A DNA stretch of 64,000 bases, taken from positions 124,001 through 188,000 of the forward strand of contig JANUBW010000010.1 of assembly GCA_024809215.1 (NCBI GenBank), read 5' to 3'. The translations under genes were made by a program, and so were the position numbers. Under the pieces are notes generated by a model that was given only the letters and a program-made list of their open reading frames with translations, was not told the DNA's origin and searched no databases. Shown here piece by piece: positions 28,418 to 36,604 of this stretch (positions are counted from its first letter, which is position 1; the number at the start of each line of letters is the position of its first letter). This stretch comes from Niastella sp. OAS944 (GTDB lineage Bacteria > Bacteroidota > Bacteroidia > Chitinophagales > Chitinophagaceae).

Positions 28418-30568
28418 ATGAAACTATATATAGCGGTAATTCTCATTTTACTTTCGGGTTCCCTTGACTCCTGTAAGAAATTCCTTACCGAAAAACAGGT
28501 GTCCAATCTTACACAGGATTATTATAATACCGAAGATGGATTGAATGCATTGGTGAATGGTTTGTATGTATATGCCCGCATAAAACATGAATGGGATGCC
28601 AGCGGCGCCCGCATTACACAGGCCGAAACAGATGCTTACATGGCGGCAACAAATACATGGGCTACAATGACCGCCGCCATCTATGGGTCGAATGTTGCAA
28701 CGGTAGCCGGTAATGTAAATAACTATCTCGGCGCGGCCAATAGCGACTATGCCCCCATGGGCGCTTACCCACACATCAACAATTGTAACATTGCGTTGGA
28801 CATAATTGATAATTTAAAGCCCGGCAAATTTGCCACCGACGAAACCTTACGCAAAACAAGACGTGGCGAGATCCTGTTCCTGCGTTCCTGGGCTTATTAT
28901 CTTATCTCGAACCAATTGGGCGATGTACCCTTACTGTTAGAACCAAGAAAAGAAGACAACGGCATTTATTATTATCCCAAGGCTAAGCTGGAGGATATTT
29001 ACAAACAGATCATTGCCGATATGCGTGAAGCATATGCCACTCTCCCGGCTTCGGTTACTGATCGCGGTCGTGCAGGTAAACTGGCGGCAGGCCATTTTCT
29101 CGCAAAATTATATCTCAACCGGGCGCAGGCAGCTGCTTTCCAGAACAGCAGCGAACCGCATCTGAAAATGTTATATAAGGGGAATGTTGCAACCGATCTT
29201 GACTCTGCCATTTCTATTGCAACAGAAGTGATCAATGCGGCCGGTGGCGTAAGCGGTCTGGCTCCTGATTACTGGACGATCTTCGATCCCAAAGTGTCAG
29301 AGACCACGCCGCATAAAGAAGTATTATGGTCGGCGCAATTTGAGGTGAACACCTCATTGCATGCCCGTTTTGGAAATCGTTCCTGTAATTATCATACCGG
29401 TAATTATACCGAAGCAACCGGGGTAACGCGGGTGCAGGCGTATGGCCGTCCGTTCGGCACTTTTAAACCTACCGATTTTGGTTATGATGTGTTCACCGAC
29501 AAAGTGAATGACTCGCGTTATTACAAAAGCTTCCAGTACGAATACATTTGTAATACCACCGGTTCGTTTACGTGGAATGCCAATGCCGCAGCCTGGTGGA
29601 ATGCGAACAAGCCGGCCGGTGAGCCTGCTGTAAATGTAAATTCGGCGCGGGCAACGCTGGGAAAAAGAGCGCTGATCTACCTCGAAAATCAACAATCGGA
29701 AGCGCTTGATTCAACCATGGTGATGAGCCAACCCTATCAGTTTATTGTTCGCTGGGTTCGCTCTGCTGTAACAGGCAGGTATTATTACCGGCTCAATTAC
29801 AATCAAAGCTCTATTGGTTTGAACACCGGTACGCCTGCTCCTTATTTATCGGTGAAGAAGTATGTAGATCCGCTAAAGGGTGGCAGCGCCGATGAAGCTA
29901 ATTTCAACAGTGAAGCAGGTACAAGAGATGCCATATTGATGCGACTGGCAGAAACTTATTTGATACGTGCTGAAGCATATGGCCGTAAAGGACAATATGC
30001 ACAGGCTGTTGCAGATATCAATGTGTTGCGCAATCGTGCGGCGTATAAAAGCGGGGAAAGCAGACCCAACGTTTTGGTAGAGTGGGAGCCTAAAGCCACC
30101 ACACTGGCTGCTTCGGAAAGAATAATGCCTTATGCGGCCAATGGAAGTTCCTATAATGCCATTAAAGTAACGGAAGAATATTTTACACCCGCAACGCCAC
30201 AGGCCCTGGCCGAAAATTATATTCCTGCAGTGACTTCCAAACAGGATATGTTCATTCACTTTATTTATAATGAAAAAACAAGGGAAATGCTGGCGGAAGG
30301 CACCTTGTGGGAAGACCTTCACAATGCCGGCATCCTGTACGAACGGGTAATTTATCTAAACCAGATGGCTTCGCCATTAGCGGGTCGCTGGCCGGCAGCA
30401 TACAATATTGCAAATGGGAACGGGCAAAATGGAAACGGGAAAGGACAAATGGATAAGAAATTCACTTTCCGTCCATGGCCATCTGATTATCTCATGCTGC
30501 TTACCGATGAAAATGGTAAGGCGCTCGATGAGAATGCGCAGAAGGAGTATCAGAATTTTGGATATTGA
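28418..30568 (+). CDS. SusD/RagB-family outer-membrane lipoprotein
   Basis: A glycan-binding lid for the SusC channel. A lipoprotein signal is visible (lipobox LDSC, Cys about residue 19), and the mature start KKFLTEKQ resembles other SusD proteins. Tetratricopeptide-like helices (GEILFLRSWAYYLI, ETYLIRAEAYGRKGQYAQAVADI) are conserved. At 716 residues it is longer than most SusD proteins (about 500-600), with extra sequence in the ligand-binding part. It is transcribed with the receptor. The substrate is probably rhamnogalacturonan, inferred from the lyase gene that follows. Confidence 0.94.
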   Translation: MKLYIAVILILLSGSLDSCKKFLTEKQVSNLTQDYYNTEDGLNALVNGLYVYARIKHEWDASGARITQAETDAYMAATNTWATMTAAIYGSNVATVAGNVNNYLGAANSDYAPMGAYPHINNCNIALDIIDNLKPGKFATDETLRKTRRGEILFLRSWAYYLISNQLGDVPLLLEPRKEDNGIYYYPKAKLEDIYKQIIADMREAYATLPASVTDRGRAGKLAAGHFLAKLYLNRAQAAAFQNSSEPHLKMLYKGNVATDLDSAISIATEVINAAGGVSGLAPDYWTIFDPKVSETTPHKEVLWSAQFEVNTSLHARFGNRSCNYHTGNYTEATGVTRVQAYGRPFGTFKPTDFGYDVFTDKVNDSRYYKSFQYEYICNTTGSFTWNANAAAWWNANKPAGEPAVNVNSARATLGKRALIYLENQQSEALDSTMVMSQPYQFIVRWVRSAVTGRYYYRLNYNQSSIGLNTGTPAPYLSVKKYVDPLKGGSADEANFNSEAGTRDAILMRLAETYLIRAEAYGRKGQYAQAVADINVLRNRAAYKSGESRPNVLVEWEPKATTLAASERIMPYAANGSSYNAIKVTEEYFTPATPQALAENYIPAVTSKQDMFIHFIYNEKTREMLAEGTLWEDLHNAGILYERVIYLNQMASPLAGRWPAAYNIANGNGQNGNGKGQMDKKFTFRPWPSDYLMLLTDENGKALDENAQKEYQNFGY

Positions 30569-30569
30569 T

Positions 30570-30731
30570 GGTGAGTGGTGAATGGCGTGAAACGTGAAAC
30601 GTGAAACGGCAAACGCCCAATTTCGAAGCTCTCGTTTTTTCGGCGATCAGCTCGAATTTCGGGTGGCGTAAGATTGCAGTACAATTTCAATGTTCGCGAG
30701 CCCTTTCACGTTTCACGTCTGCCGTTTCACG
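30570..30731. repeat. Mirrored heptanucleotide repeats between susD and the lyase gene
   Basis: Left side: GGTGAGT, GGTGAAT, then CGTGAAA x3 and CGGCAAA (30570-30613). Right side: TTTCACG x2, TCTGCCG, TTTCACG (30704-30731). The sides are inverted relative to each other and flank about 90 bp that holds no gene. A transcript could fold into a long hairpin that separates expression of SusD and lyase. Confidence 0.7.
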
Positions 30732-30832
30732 ATTACAACCTATCAACAATAAAACAAACTAACCAAAAAACTACTCAATAAAAATCACTCTGGTGACTTG
30801 AATCAATACAAACCAATTAAACGATTGTCCAC

Positions 30833-32923
30833 ATGAAAAAAAATCTCATCCTGATAACAGTCTGCCTGTTATCATTATTCACGCATGCCTATGCGCAGCG
30901 TAAAATGGAACGGCTCAACCGGGGAGTTGTAGCTGTTCGAAGCGGTAGCTCCGTTTTTATAAGCTGGCGCCTTTTAGGATTAGACCCCTCCGGAATTGGA
31001 TTTAATATTTACAGATCGGCCAATGGCGGCGCAGCGGTAAAACTCAATAGCTCGGTATTAACGGCGGGCACAAACTATACAGATAATGCCGCCAACTTAA
31101 CCCAAAGCAATTCGTACTATGTAAGACCCGTAGTAAGTGGTGCAGAACAGGCTGCCAGCGGCGCCTATACGCTGGCGGCTAACGCGGCCGATAAACCCTG
31201 TTTCATCGTGCCGTTACGTGCAGGCCCGCAGATCCATTTTGTATGGGTGGGCGATCTCGATGGCGATGGAGAATATGATTATGTGGTAGACCGCCTCGAT
31301 TGGAATGGCGGTGGTTGTAAAATTGAAGCCTATAAACGCGATGGCACTTTTTTATGGGATGTTGATTATGGCCCCAACAGTGTGAACATGGATAATATTT
31401 CACCCGGTTCGGCTGCCATCGATGTAGGTAACTGGGATGGTGTAACTGTGTATGATCTCGATGGTGATGGCAAAAGTGAAGTGATCACCAAAATAGCCAA
31501 CGGTGTTCGCTTTGGCGATGGAGGTACCTGGAGCAACGGCAGCGATACCAAACAATGGCTGGGCATCCTGAACGGACAAACGGGTGCCTTAAGAAGTTAT
31601 GTTACCATTCCACAGGATTATATAAGCACCGGGCCGCTTGCCTGTAGTTTTGGTATTGGTTACCTCGATGGGGTAAGCCCAAGTGTAATAGGCAAATTCA
31701 AGAACCGGAATGCCGATGGCTCATTCAATATGATGGTGTGCGCATTTAAGTTTTCAGGTAGCAATACAACTGTGCAATGGAAATGGCTGCGTGGTTCAAC
31801 TGCTGCACCAGACGGGCATCAGATAAGGATCATAGACGTTGATGGAAACGGCACCGATGAAGTGTGTGATATTGGTTATACCCTCAACAGCAACGGCACG
31901 TTGCGATATTCGCTCGCAGGGCAGGGCGTTGTTCATGGCGATAGAACACAAATAGGCAAGCTCGATCCCAACCGTGCCGGTATGCAGGGGTATGGTGTAC
32001 AACAGGATAACCCCAGCGGCTTGCTTGAATATTATTACGATGCCAATACGGGTTCAATATTATGGAAACATATAGGTGCAGTAGGGGATGTAGGTCGTGG
32101 CGCTGCAGGCGATATTGATCCACGTTATAATGGTTGGGAGGTATGGTCGTTTCAGGGAATATACAATGGGCCATCCAATACCAAACTTACCGATGAACCC
32201 ACCAGGCCCTATCCTAATTTAAGGCTTTGGTGGGATGGTGATGTGTTGGCCGAGAACCTGCACGACGAAAAAATTGAAAAATGGAATTACAGTTCTTCCA
32301 CTGTATCAAGGTTGGTTACCATGTGGAATTTTGACGGTGGCACCGGAAGTGATCGCAATGCACCCATGTTCTATGGCGATATTTTGGGCGACTGGCGCGA
32401 AGAAGTTATCCTTACTTCAGCGGATTATTCAAAACTGGTGGTGTTCACTACCAATGTGCCTACCAACACCCGGCTGTATACGCTTGCACATAACCCCGCC
32501 TACAGAAATTGCATGACGATAAAAGGTTATATGCAATCGCATTTAACCGATTACTATCTGGGCAATGGTATGGCAACGCCACCCACGCCAAATATTACTT
32601 ACACCGGCTCCGCAGCACGAATGGAGAATGAAGCAACAACTTTACCATTAACTTTAATTAACAATCAATTTGAAATTTTTCCCAACCCCAACAATGGCGC
32701 ATTCGTAAATATCAATGTACCGGTTAGGGAGAAGGCAGATCTTGTGTTCACCATTATAAATGAGCAGGGACAGCTTCTTTTTGAAAAGAAACTGGGGCCG
32801 GTTGATGCAGGCGATTATTCAACCCGCATTAATATAAGCCGTGCCAGGCTGGCAGCGGGAAATTATATCGCAAGCATCAGATCAAAAAGCGGTATTCAGT
32901 CAAAACTATTTATAAAACTATAA
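30833..32923 (+). CDS. Rhamnogalacturonan lyase (PL11-like) with T9SS sorting domain
   Basis: A 696-residue secreted enzyme predicted to cleave the rhamnogalacturonan I backbone by beta-elimination. A signal peptide (1-21, ending AYAQ) is followed by the family's N-terminal beta domain (MERLNRGVVAVRSG to about 115) and an eight-bladed propeller (about 120-600) with Asp-rich calcium loops such as VGDLDGDGEYDYVVDR and VYDLDGDGKSE. Residues 615-696 form a T9SS C-terminal domain (FEIFPNPNNGAF to SKLFIKL), so the enzyme is exported across the outer membrane and probably surface-bound. It lies downstream of SusCD and completes a pectin locus. Confidence 0.92.
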   Translation: MKKNLILITVCLLSLFTHAYAQRKMERLNRGVVAVRSGSSVFISWRLLGLDPSGIGFNIYRSANGGAAVKLNSSVLTAGTNYTDNAANLTQSNSYYVRPVVSGAEQAASGAYTLAANAADKPCFIVPLRAGPQIHFVWVGDLDGDGEYDYVVDRLDWNGGGCKIEAYKRDGTFLWDVDYGPNSVNMDNISPGSAAIDVGNWDGVTVYDLDGDGKSEVITKIANGVRFGDGGTWSNGSDTKQWLGILNGQTGALRSYVTIPQDYISTGPLACSFGIGYLDGVSPSVIGKFKNRNADGSFNMMVCAFKFSGSNTTVQWKWLRGSTAAPDGHQIRIIDVDGNGTDEVCDIGYTLNSNGTLRYSLAGQGVVHGDRTQIGKLDPNRAGMQGYGVQQDNPSGLLEYYYDANTGSILWKHIGAVGDVGRGAAGDIDPRYNGWEVWSFQGIYNGPSNTKLTDEPTRPYPNLRLWWDGDVLAENLHDEKIEKWNYSSSTVSRLVTMWNFDGGTGSDRNAPMFYGDILGDWREEVILTSADYSKLVVFTTNVPTNTRLYTLAHNPAYRNCMTIKGYMQSHLTDYYLGNGMATPPTPNITYTGSAARMENEATTLPLTLINNQFEIFPNPNNGAFVNINVPVREKADLVFTIINEQGQLLFEKKLGPVDAGDYSTRINISRARLAAGNYIASIRSKSGIQSKLFIKL

Positions 32924-33007
32924 AGTAAACAAGTCACCAGCAGCGCATTCATTATTAGTTCGCAGACAAGGTGGGTTCTCGCCGTGGCGAGGGCTCGCCT
33001 TTACCGC

Positions 33008-33052
33008 TAAACAAGGAGTGGTATACTTTTGAAGTGTGCCACTCCTTGTTTA
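33008..33052. promoter_or_regulatory. Long perfect hairpin before the CRP-like gene
   Basis: Perfect 14-bp arms (33008-33021 and 33039-33052) with a 17-base loop that can pair further through G-T pairs; CTTTTGG follows. It ends 23 bases before the regulator's ATG, so it could terminate the lyase transcript or act as a regulatory leader. Confidence 0.6.
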
Positions 33053-33075
33053 CTTTTGGGTAACAAACGCATCCC

Positions 33076-33648
33076 ATGCAAGCAAAAGAGATCTTAAAGC
33101 AGCATATTGCGAAAACCGCCTCATTGACCGATGAGCAATTCGATCATTTCTTTTCCTACTTTAAACCCCAGTCGTTCAAAAAAGGACAGGCCATTATTTC
33201 TGAAGGAGAACGGGTAAACAGTGAATACTTTGTACTGGAAGGTATACTGAAAACATTTTTTATCAATGATGATATGAAAATGTTCATTCTTCAGTTTGCC
33301 ATGCCAACCTGGTGGGCTTCCGATTACAATGCTTTATACAGTGGCAGCAAGGCCACGGTAAGTGTAGATTGCATAACAGATGCGGAAGTGCTTTGCCTTT
33401 CAAGCGCCGACCGCGAAAAACTGTGCAGTGAAATACACCAGGTAGAGCATTTCTTTCGCTGGCGAACAAACAGGGGCTATGTGGCCGCGCATAAAAGGCT
33501 GTTGTCTTTAATGAACAGCGACGCCAAACACCGCTATGAAGAGCTAATGACCCAATACCCCCAACTATACAATCAGGTGCCCAAACATTTGATAGCGGCC
33601 TACCTGGGTGTTTCGCGGGAAACCCTCAGCCGGTTATACAATTCTTAA
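33076..33648 (+). CDS. Crp/Fnr-family transcriptional regulator
   Basis: A 190-residue regulator with an N-terminal cyclic-nucleotide-binding-like beta barrel (about 20-115, GQAIISEGERVNSEYFVLEG) and a C-terminal winged helix. The recognition helix reads GVSRETLSRL, with Arg181, Glu182 and Arg186 in the positions that in E. coli CRP contact the TGTGA half-site. The usual cAMP-phosphate-binding motif is not evident, so the ligand is unknown. Two TGTGA-N6-TCAC(A/G) sites lie directly after it and before the next operon, which makes that operon a likely target. Confidence 0.9.
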   Translation: MQAKEILKQHIAKTASLTDEQFDHFFSYFKPQSFKKGQAIISEGERVNSEYFVLEGILKTFFINDDMKMFILQFAMPTWWASDYNALYSGSKATVSVDCITDAEVLCLSSADREKLCSEIHQVEHFFRWRTNRGYVAAHKRLLSLMNSDAKHRYEELMTQYPQLYNQVPKHLIAAYLGVSRETLSRLYNS

Positions 33649-33651
33649 AAA

Positions 33652-33667
33652 TGTGAGGTACATCACA
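33652..33667. promoter_or_regulatory. CRP-type operator 1
   Basis: TGTGAGGTACATCACA: an exact TGTGA-N6-TCACA site, starting 3 bases after the stop of the CRP-like gene. Confidence 0.65.
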
Positions 33668-33688
33668 AACCGGCCCGGTTTTCATAGT

Positions 33689-33704
33689 TGTGATGTACAT
33701 CACG
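33689..33704. promoter_or_regulatory. CRP-type operator 2
   Basis: TGTGATGTACATCACG: TGTGA-N6-TCACG with a perfect 14-bp palindrome at 33690-33703. Its centre is 37 bp from that of site 1 and about 35 bp before the probable -7 element of the next operon. Confidence 0.65.
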
Positions 33705-33727
33705 CAATCACCCGCCGGTTTCAATTC

Positions 33728-33741
33728 ATCTTTGTGTTGTC
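33728..33741 (+). promoter_or_regulatory. Probable promoter element of the YceI operon
   Basis: ATCTTTGTGTTGTC, a TAnnTTTG-like -7 element with one mismatch. The same 14 bases occur at 38965-38978 on the minus strand, and close variants at 41554-41567 and 44872-44885. Confidence 0.5.
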
Positions 33742-33758
33742 ATTAAAACATACACAAA

Positions 33759-34664
33759 ATGAAAAATCAAACATTCAAAATTGCAGTTGCGCAGAGCAAC
33801 ATAGATTGGACAGGCCGTAAAGTTACCGGCGCTCACAATGGTACCATTGGTATTAAATCGGGCGAGCTTATTTTACAGGATGGTAAATTAACCGGCGGAA
33901 ACTTTGTAGTAGATGTAACTTCCATCAAGATCCTCGATGTAACCGATCCTGCTACCAATGCCCAGTTTTGGGGTCACCTGGCTTCAGACGATTTCTTTAG
34001 TTTAGACCAATTTCCCACAGCTACTTTTGTGATCACCAAAGTAACCGCTAAAGAAAACAGTGCCTACGATATTACCGGCGATCTTACCATCAAAGGCATC
34101 ACGCATGAGGTGAAATTTAAGGCAACTGTGAATAACACCAGCGATACGCTTACTGCTACCGGCCGCATCACCATCGATCGTACCTGGTATGATATCAAAT
34201 TCCGTTCAGGTAATTTCTTTACCAACCTGGGCGATACACTTATCTACAATGATTTCGACCTCGATGTAACGTTGACGGCAACAGCCGATCACAGTGCGCA
34301 GGAAAAAGAATTGATAACCCTGGCGCTGGAAAATTACTATTTCAAAGGCATTTATGAAGGCGACCTGAGTTTACTGAAACAGGTTTATTATGAAGGCACG
34401 CTGTTGTTTGGCGATGTAAAAGGCCAGCCTTATTTCAAAACCCTGGCCCAGTATTTTGAAGCGGTGCAGAATCGCCAAAGCCCCATCGACTCAGGCAAAC
34501 CATTTCGTGGTGAGATAATTTCCATCGATGTAGTAAATTCAATTGCCGTGGCTGAAGTAAAAGTGAAAATGTACGATTTCAACTATCATGAGTTTCTGTC
34601 ATTCCATAAAATAAATAACAGATGGGTGATCGTAAATAAAATGATGAGCGATACAAACGTATAA
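33759..34664 (+). CDS. YceI-domain / NTF2-like (lumazine-binding-like) fusion protein
   Basis: A 301-residue two-domain protein. Residues 1-170 match YceI, a lipocalin-like barrel that binds isoprenoid-type lipids (NIDWTGRKVTGAHNGTIG, DLTIKGITHEVKF, DRTWYDIKFRSG). Residues 185-301 look like the NTF2-fold family called putative lumazine-binding, typical of small Bacteroidota proteins (ALENYYFKGIYEGDLSLL, WVIVNKMM). Unlike most YceI proteins it has no signal peptide, so it should be cytoplasmic. It heads an operon with the nitronate monooxygenase and SDR genes, and its promoter region carries two CRP-type sites. Confidence 0.85.
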   Translation: MKNQTFKIAVAQSNIDWTGRKVTGAHNGTIGIKSGELILQDGKLTGGNFVVDVTSIKILDVTDPATNAQFWGHLASDDFFSLDQFPTATFVITKVTAKENSAYDITGDLTIKGITHEVKFKATVNNTSDTLTATGRITIDRTWYDIKFRSGNFFTNLGDTLIYNDFDLDVTLTATADHSAQEKELITLALENYYFKGIYEGDLSLLKQVYYEGTLLFGDVKGQPYFKTLAQYFEAVQNRQSPIDSGKPFRGEIISIDVVNSIAVAEVKVKMYDFNYHEFLSFHKINNRWVIVNKMMSDTNV

Positions 34665-34675
34665 ACGATAATGTT

Positions 34676-35752
34676 ATGTGGTATAAAACAAAAGTAACAG
34701 ACATGCTGGGTATCGATTACCCGGTTTTACAAGGGCCTTTCGGCGGCGGTCTTTCTTCGGTAGAATTGGTGTCAACTGTTTCCAATGCGGGCGGACTGGG
34801 TGGTTATGGAGCATATACTTTGAGCCCGCAGGAGATCGTAGACATCGATGCAAAGATCAGGGCAGCCACCGATAAGCCGTACAATCTGAACCTGTGGGTG
34901 AGTGACCACGATACCCATAACGGAACCGTCACTGACGAAGCGTATGAGCAAACGGCAAAATTGTTCAAACCATATTTTGATGAAGCCGGTATTCCATTGC
35001 CCGGGAAACCGGCTTCATTCAAATCGCGATTTGAGGACCAGTTACAGGTGGTATTTGATATTCGGCCCCGGGTGTTCAGCTTTATGTTTGGCGTTCTGCC
35101 GCCCGATGTACTGGAGAAGTTAAAAGGCCTGGGAATTAAAACAGTAGGCGCCGCTACTACGCTCGATGAAGCCATTGCACTGGATAATTCGGGTGTTGAT
35201 ATGATCATTGCATCGGGGTTTGAGGCAGGTGGTCACCGGCCGTCGTTTTTAGCGCCGGCCGAACAATCGCTTACCGGTACATTCGTGCTGTTGCAGTTAA
35301 TAAAAGAAAAAGTGAAAGTGCCGGTTGTTGCTGCTGGTGGTATTGCGAATGGAAGAGGGATAGCGGGTGCTTTAACACTGGGTGCAGATGCGGTGCAGGT
35401 TGGTACGGCTTTTCTTGCTACCGATGAATCGGGCGCATTGCCTGTGCACCGGGAAATGTTATTCTCTGATGCTGCAAAATACACTTCCCTTACCCGTGCC
35501 TACACCGGCCGGCTTGGTCGTGGACTTACCAGTCGCGTAATGAAAGAACTGTTGGGAAAAGAAAAACAATTCCTTCCCTTTCCGCTGCAAACCAGTTTTA
35601 TTTCATCGTTGAGAAAAGCGGCCATCGATAAACAGAAATGGGACCTGATACTTTTCTGGGGCGGACAAATATCCCCCATCCTGAAACATAAAAAAGCAGC
35701 GGTATTGATGCAGTCGTTGATAGAAGAAACGAATTTGATAATGGGGTCATAA
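34676..35752 (+). CDS. Nitronate monooxygenase (NPD-family FMN enzyme)
   Basis: A 358-residue TIM-barrel flavoprotein of the 2-nitropropane dioxygenase family, which oxidises nitronates such as propionate 3-nitronate with FMN. The family motif ASGFEAGGHRPSF lies near residue 180, followed by PVVAAGGIANGRGI and LGADAVQVGTAFLATDES, all typical phosphate- and FMN-binding loops. It begins 11 bases after the YceI-fusion gene and 15 bases before the SDR gene, so the three are one operon. Some members act as enoyl reductases instead; the sequence does not settle this. Confidence 0.9.
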   Translation: MWYKTKVTDMLGIDYPVLQGPFGGGLSSVELVSTVSNAGGLGGYGAYTLSPQEIVDIDAKIRAATDKPYNLNLWVSDHDTHNGTVTDEAYEQTAKLFKPYFDEAGIPLPGKPASFKSRFEDQLQVVFDIRPRVFSFMFGVLPPDVLEKLKGLGIKTVGAATTLDEAIALDNSGVDMIIASGFEAGGHRPSFLAPAEQSLTGTFVLLQLIKEKVKVPVVAAGGIANGRGIAGALTLGADAVQVGTAFLATDESGALPVHREMLFSDAAKYTSLTRAYTGRLGRGLTSRVMKELLGKEKQFLPFPLQTSFISSLRKAAIDKQKWDLILFWGGQISPILKHKKAAVLMQSLIEETNLIMGS

Positions 35753-35767
35753 GTAATACTAAATGTT

Positions 35768-36604
35768 ATGAACAAGTCAAAAGTGTGGTATGTAACAGGC
35801 GCCTCACAGGGGTTGGGGCTTATTCTGGTAAAGAAATTACTGGCAGGTGGATACCGGGTGGCTGCTACATCGCGCAACGTGCAAAAGTTAAAAGAAGGGG
35901 TGGGTATTTATGATACAGACCGCTTTCTGCCAATAGTCGCAGACCTGAGTAATGAAGATTGTATTGATGAATCGGTACGGCAAACGCTGATGGCATTCGG
36001 GCGAATAGATGTTGTGGTGAATAATGCAGGTTATGGAATGGCCGGAACTGTAGAAGAAATATCGGCTGAGGATATCAGAAAGTTGTTCGAGGTAAATGTG
36101 CTGGCTGCTTTAAATGTAGTGAAGCGTGTATTGCCGGTGCTGCGCGAACAGCGAACCGGCTATATTATTAATATAGGTTCTGTAGCGGGGTTTGTCGGAG
36201 CGCCCGGTTGGTCTTATTACTCGGCAACGAAGGCTGCGCTGGCCGCTTTTACCGAAGTGCTGGCTTTAGATGTTAAGGAGTTTGGGATAAACGTAACTGT
36301 GGTAGAACCATCAGGTTTCAGGACCGGTTTTCTTACCCAAGGATCGCTGGCTTATACCGAAAGCCGTATTGAAGGTTACCAGGCCGTGAAAGATACGATG
36401 CAGCGATACCTGGCAGCGGATGGAAAACAAGCAGGTGATCCCGATAAGGCTGCTGAAATACTTATAGAGCTGGCAGAAAAAGAGAACCCGCCGTTGCATC
36501 TTTACCTGGGGCAGGATGCATACAAGCGGGCATCTTTAAAATTAACCGAAATGACTGCTGAGTTGGAAACGTGGAAATCGTATACTACTTCAGCCGATTA
36601 TTAA
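35768..36604 (+). CDS. SDR-family oxidoreductase
   Basis: A classical short-chain dehydrogenase of 278 residues. The cofactor glycine motif is TGASQGLG (residue 11 on), the structural NNAG motif is NNAGYG near residue 85, and the catalytic Ser and Tyr-Lys lie in IGSVAGFVG and YYSATKAA. The C-terminal extension resembles family members annotated as ketoreductase or steroid-dehydrogenase-like. Third gene of the YceI operon. Its stop codon abuts the stop codon of the convergent hydrolase gene, within the palindrome TATTAATTAATA. Confidence 0.92.
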   Translation: MNKSKVWYVTGASQGLGLILVKKLLAGGYRVAATSRNVQKLKEGVGIYDTDRFLPIVADLSNEDCIDESVRQTLMAFGRIDVVVNNAGYGMAGTVEEISAEDIRKLFEVNVLAALNVVKRVLPVLREQRTGYIINIGSVAGFVGAPGWSYYSATKAALAAFTEVLALDVKEFGINVTVVEPSGFRTGFLTQGSLAYTESRIEGYQAVKDTMQRYLAADGKQAGDPDKAAEILIELAEKENPPLHLYLGQDAYKRASLKLTEMTAELETWKSYTTSADY

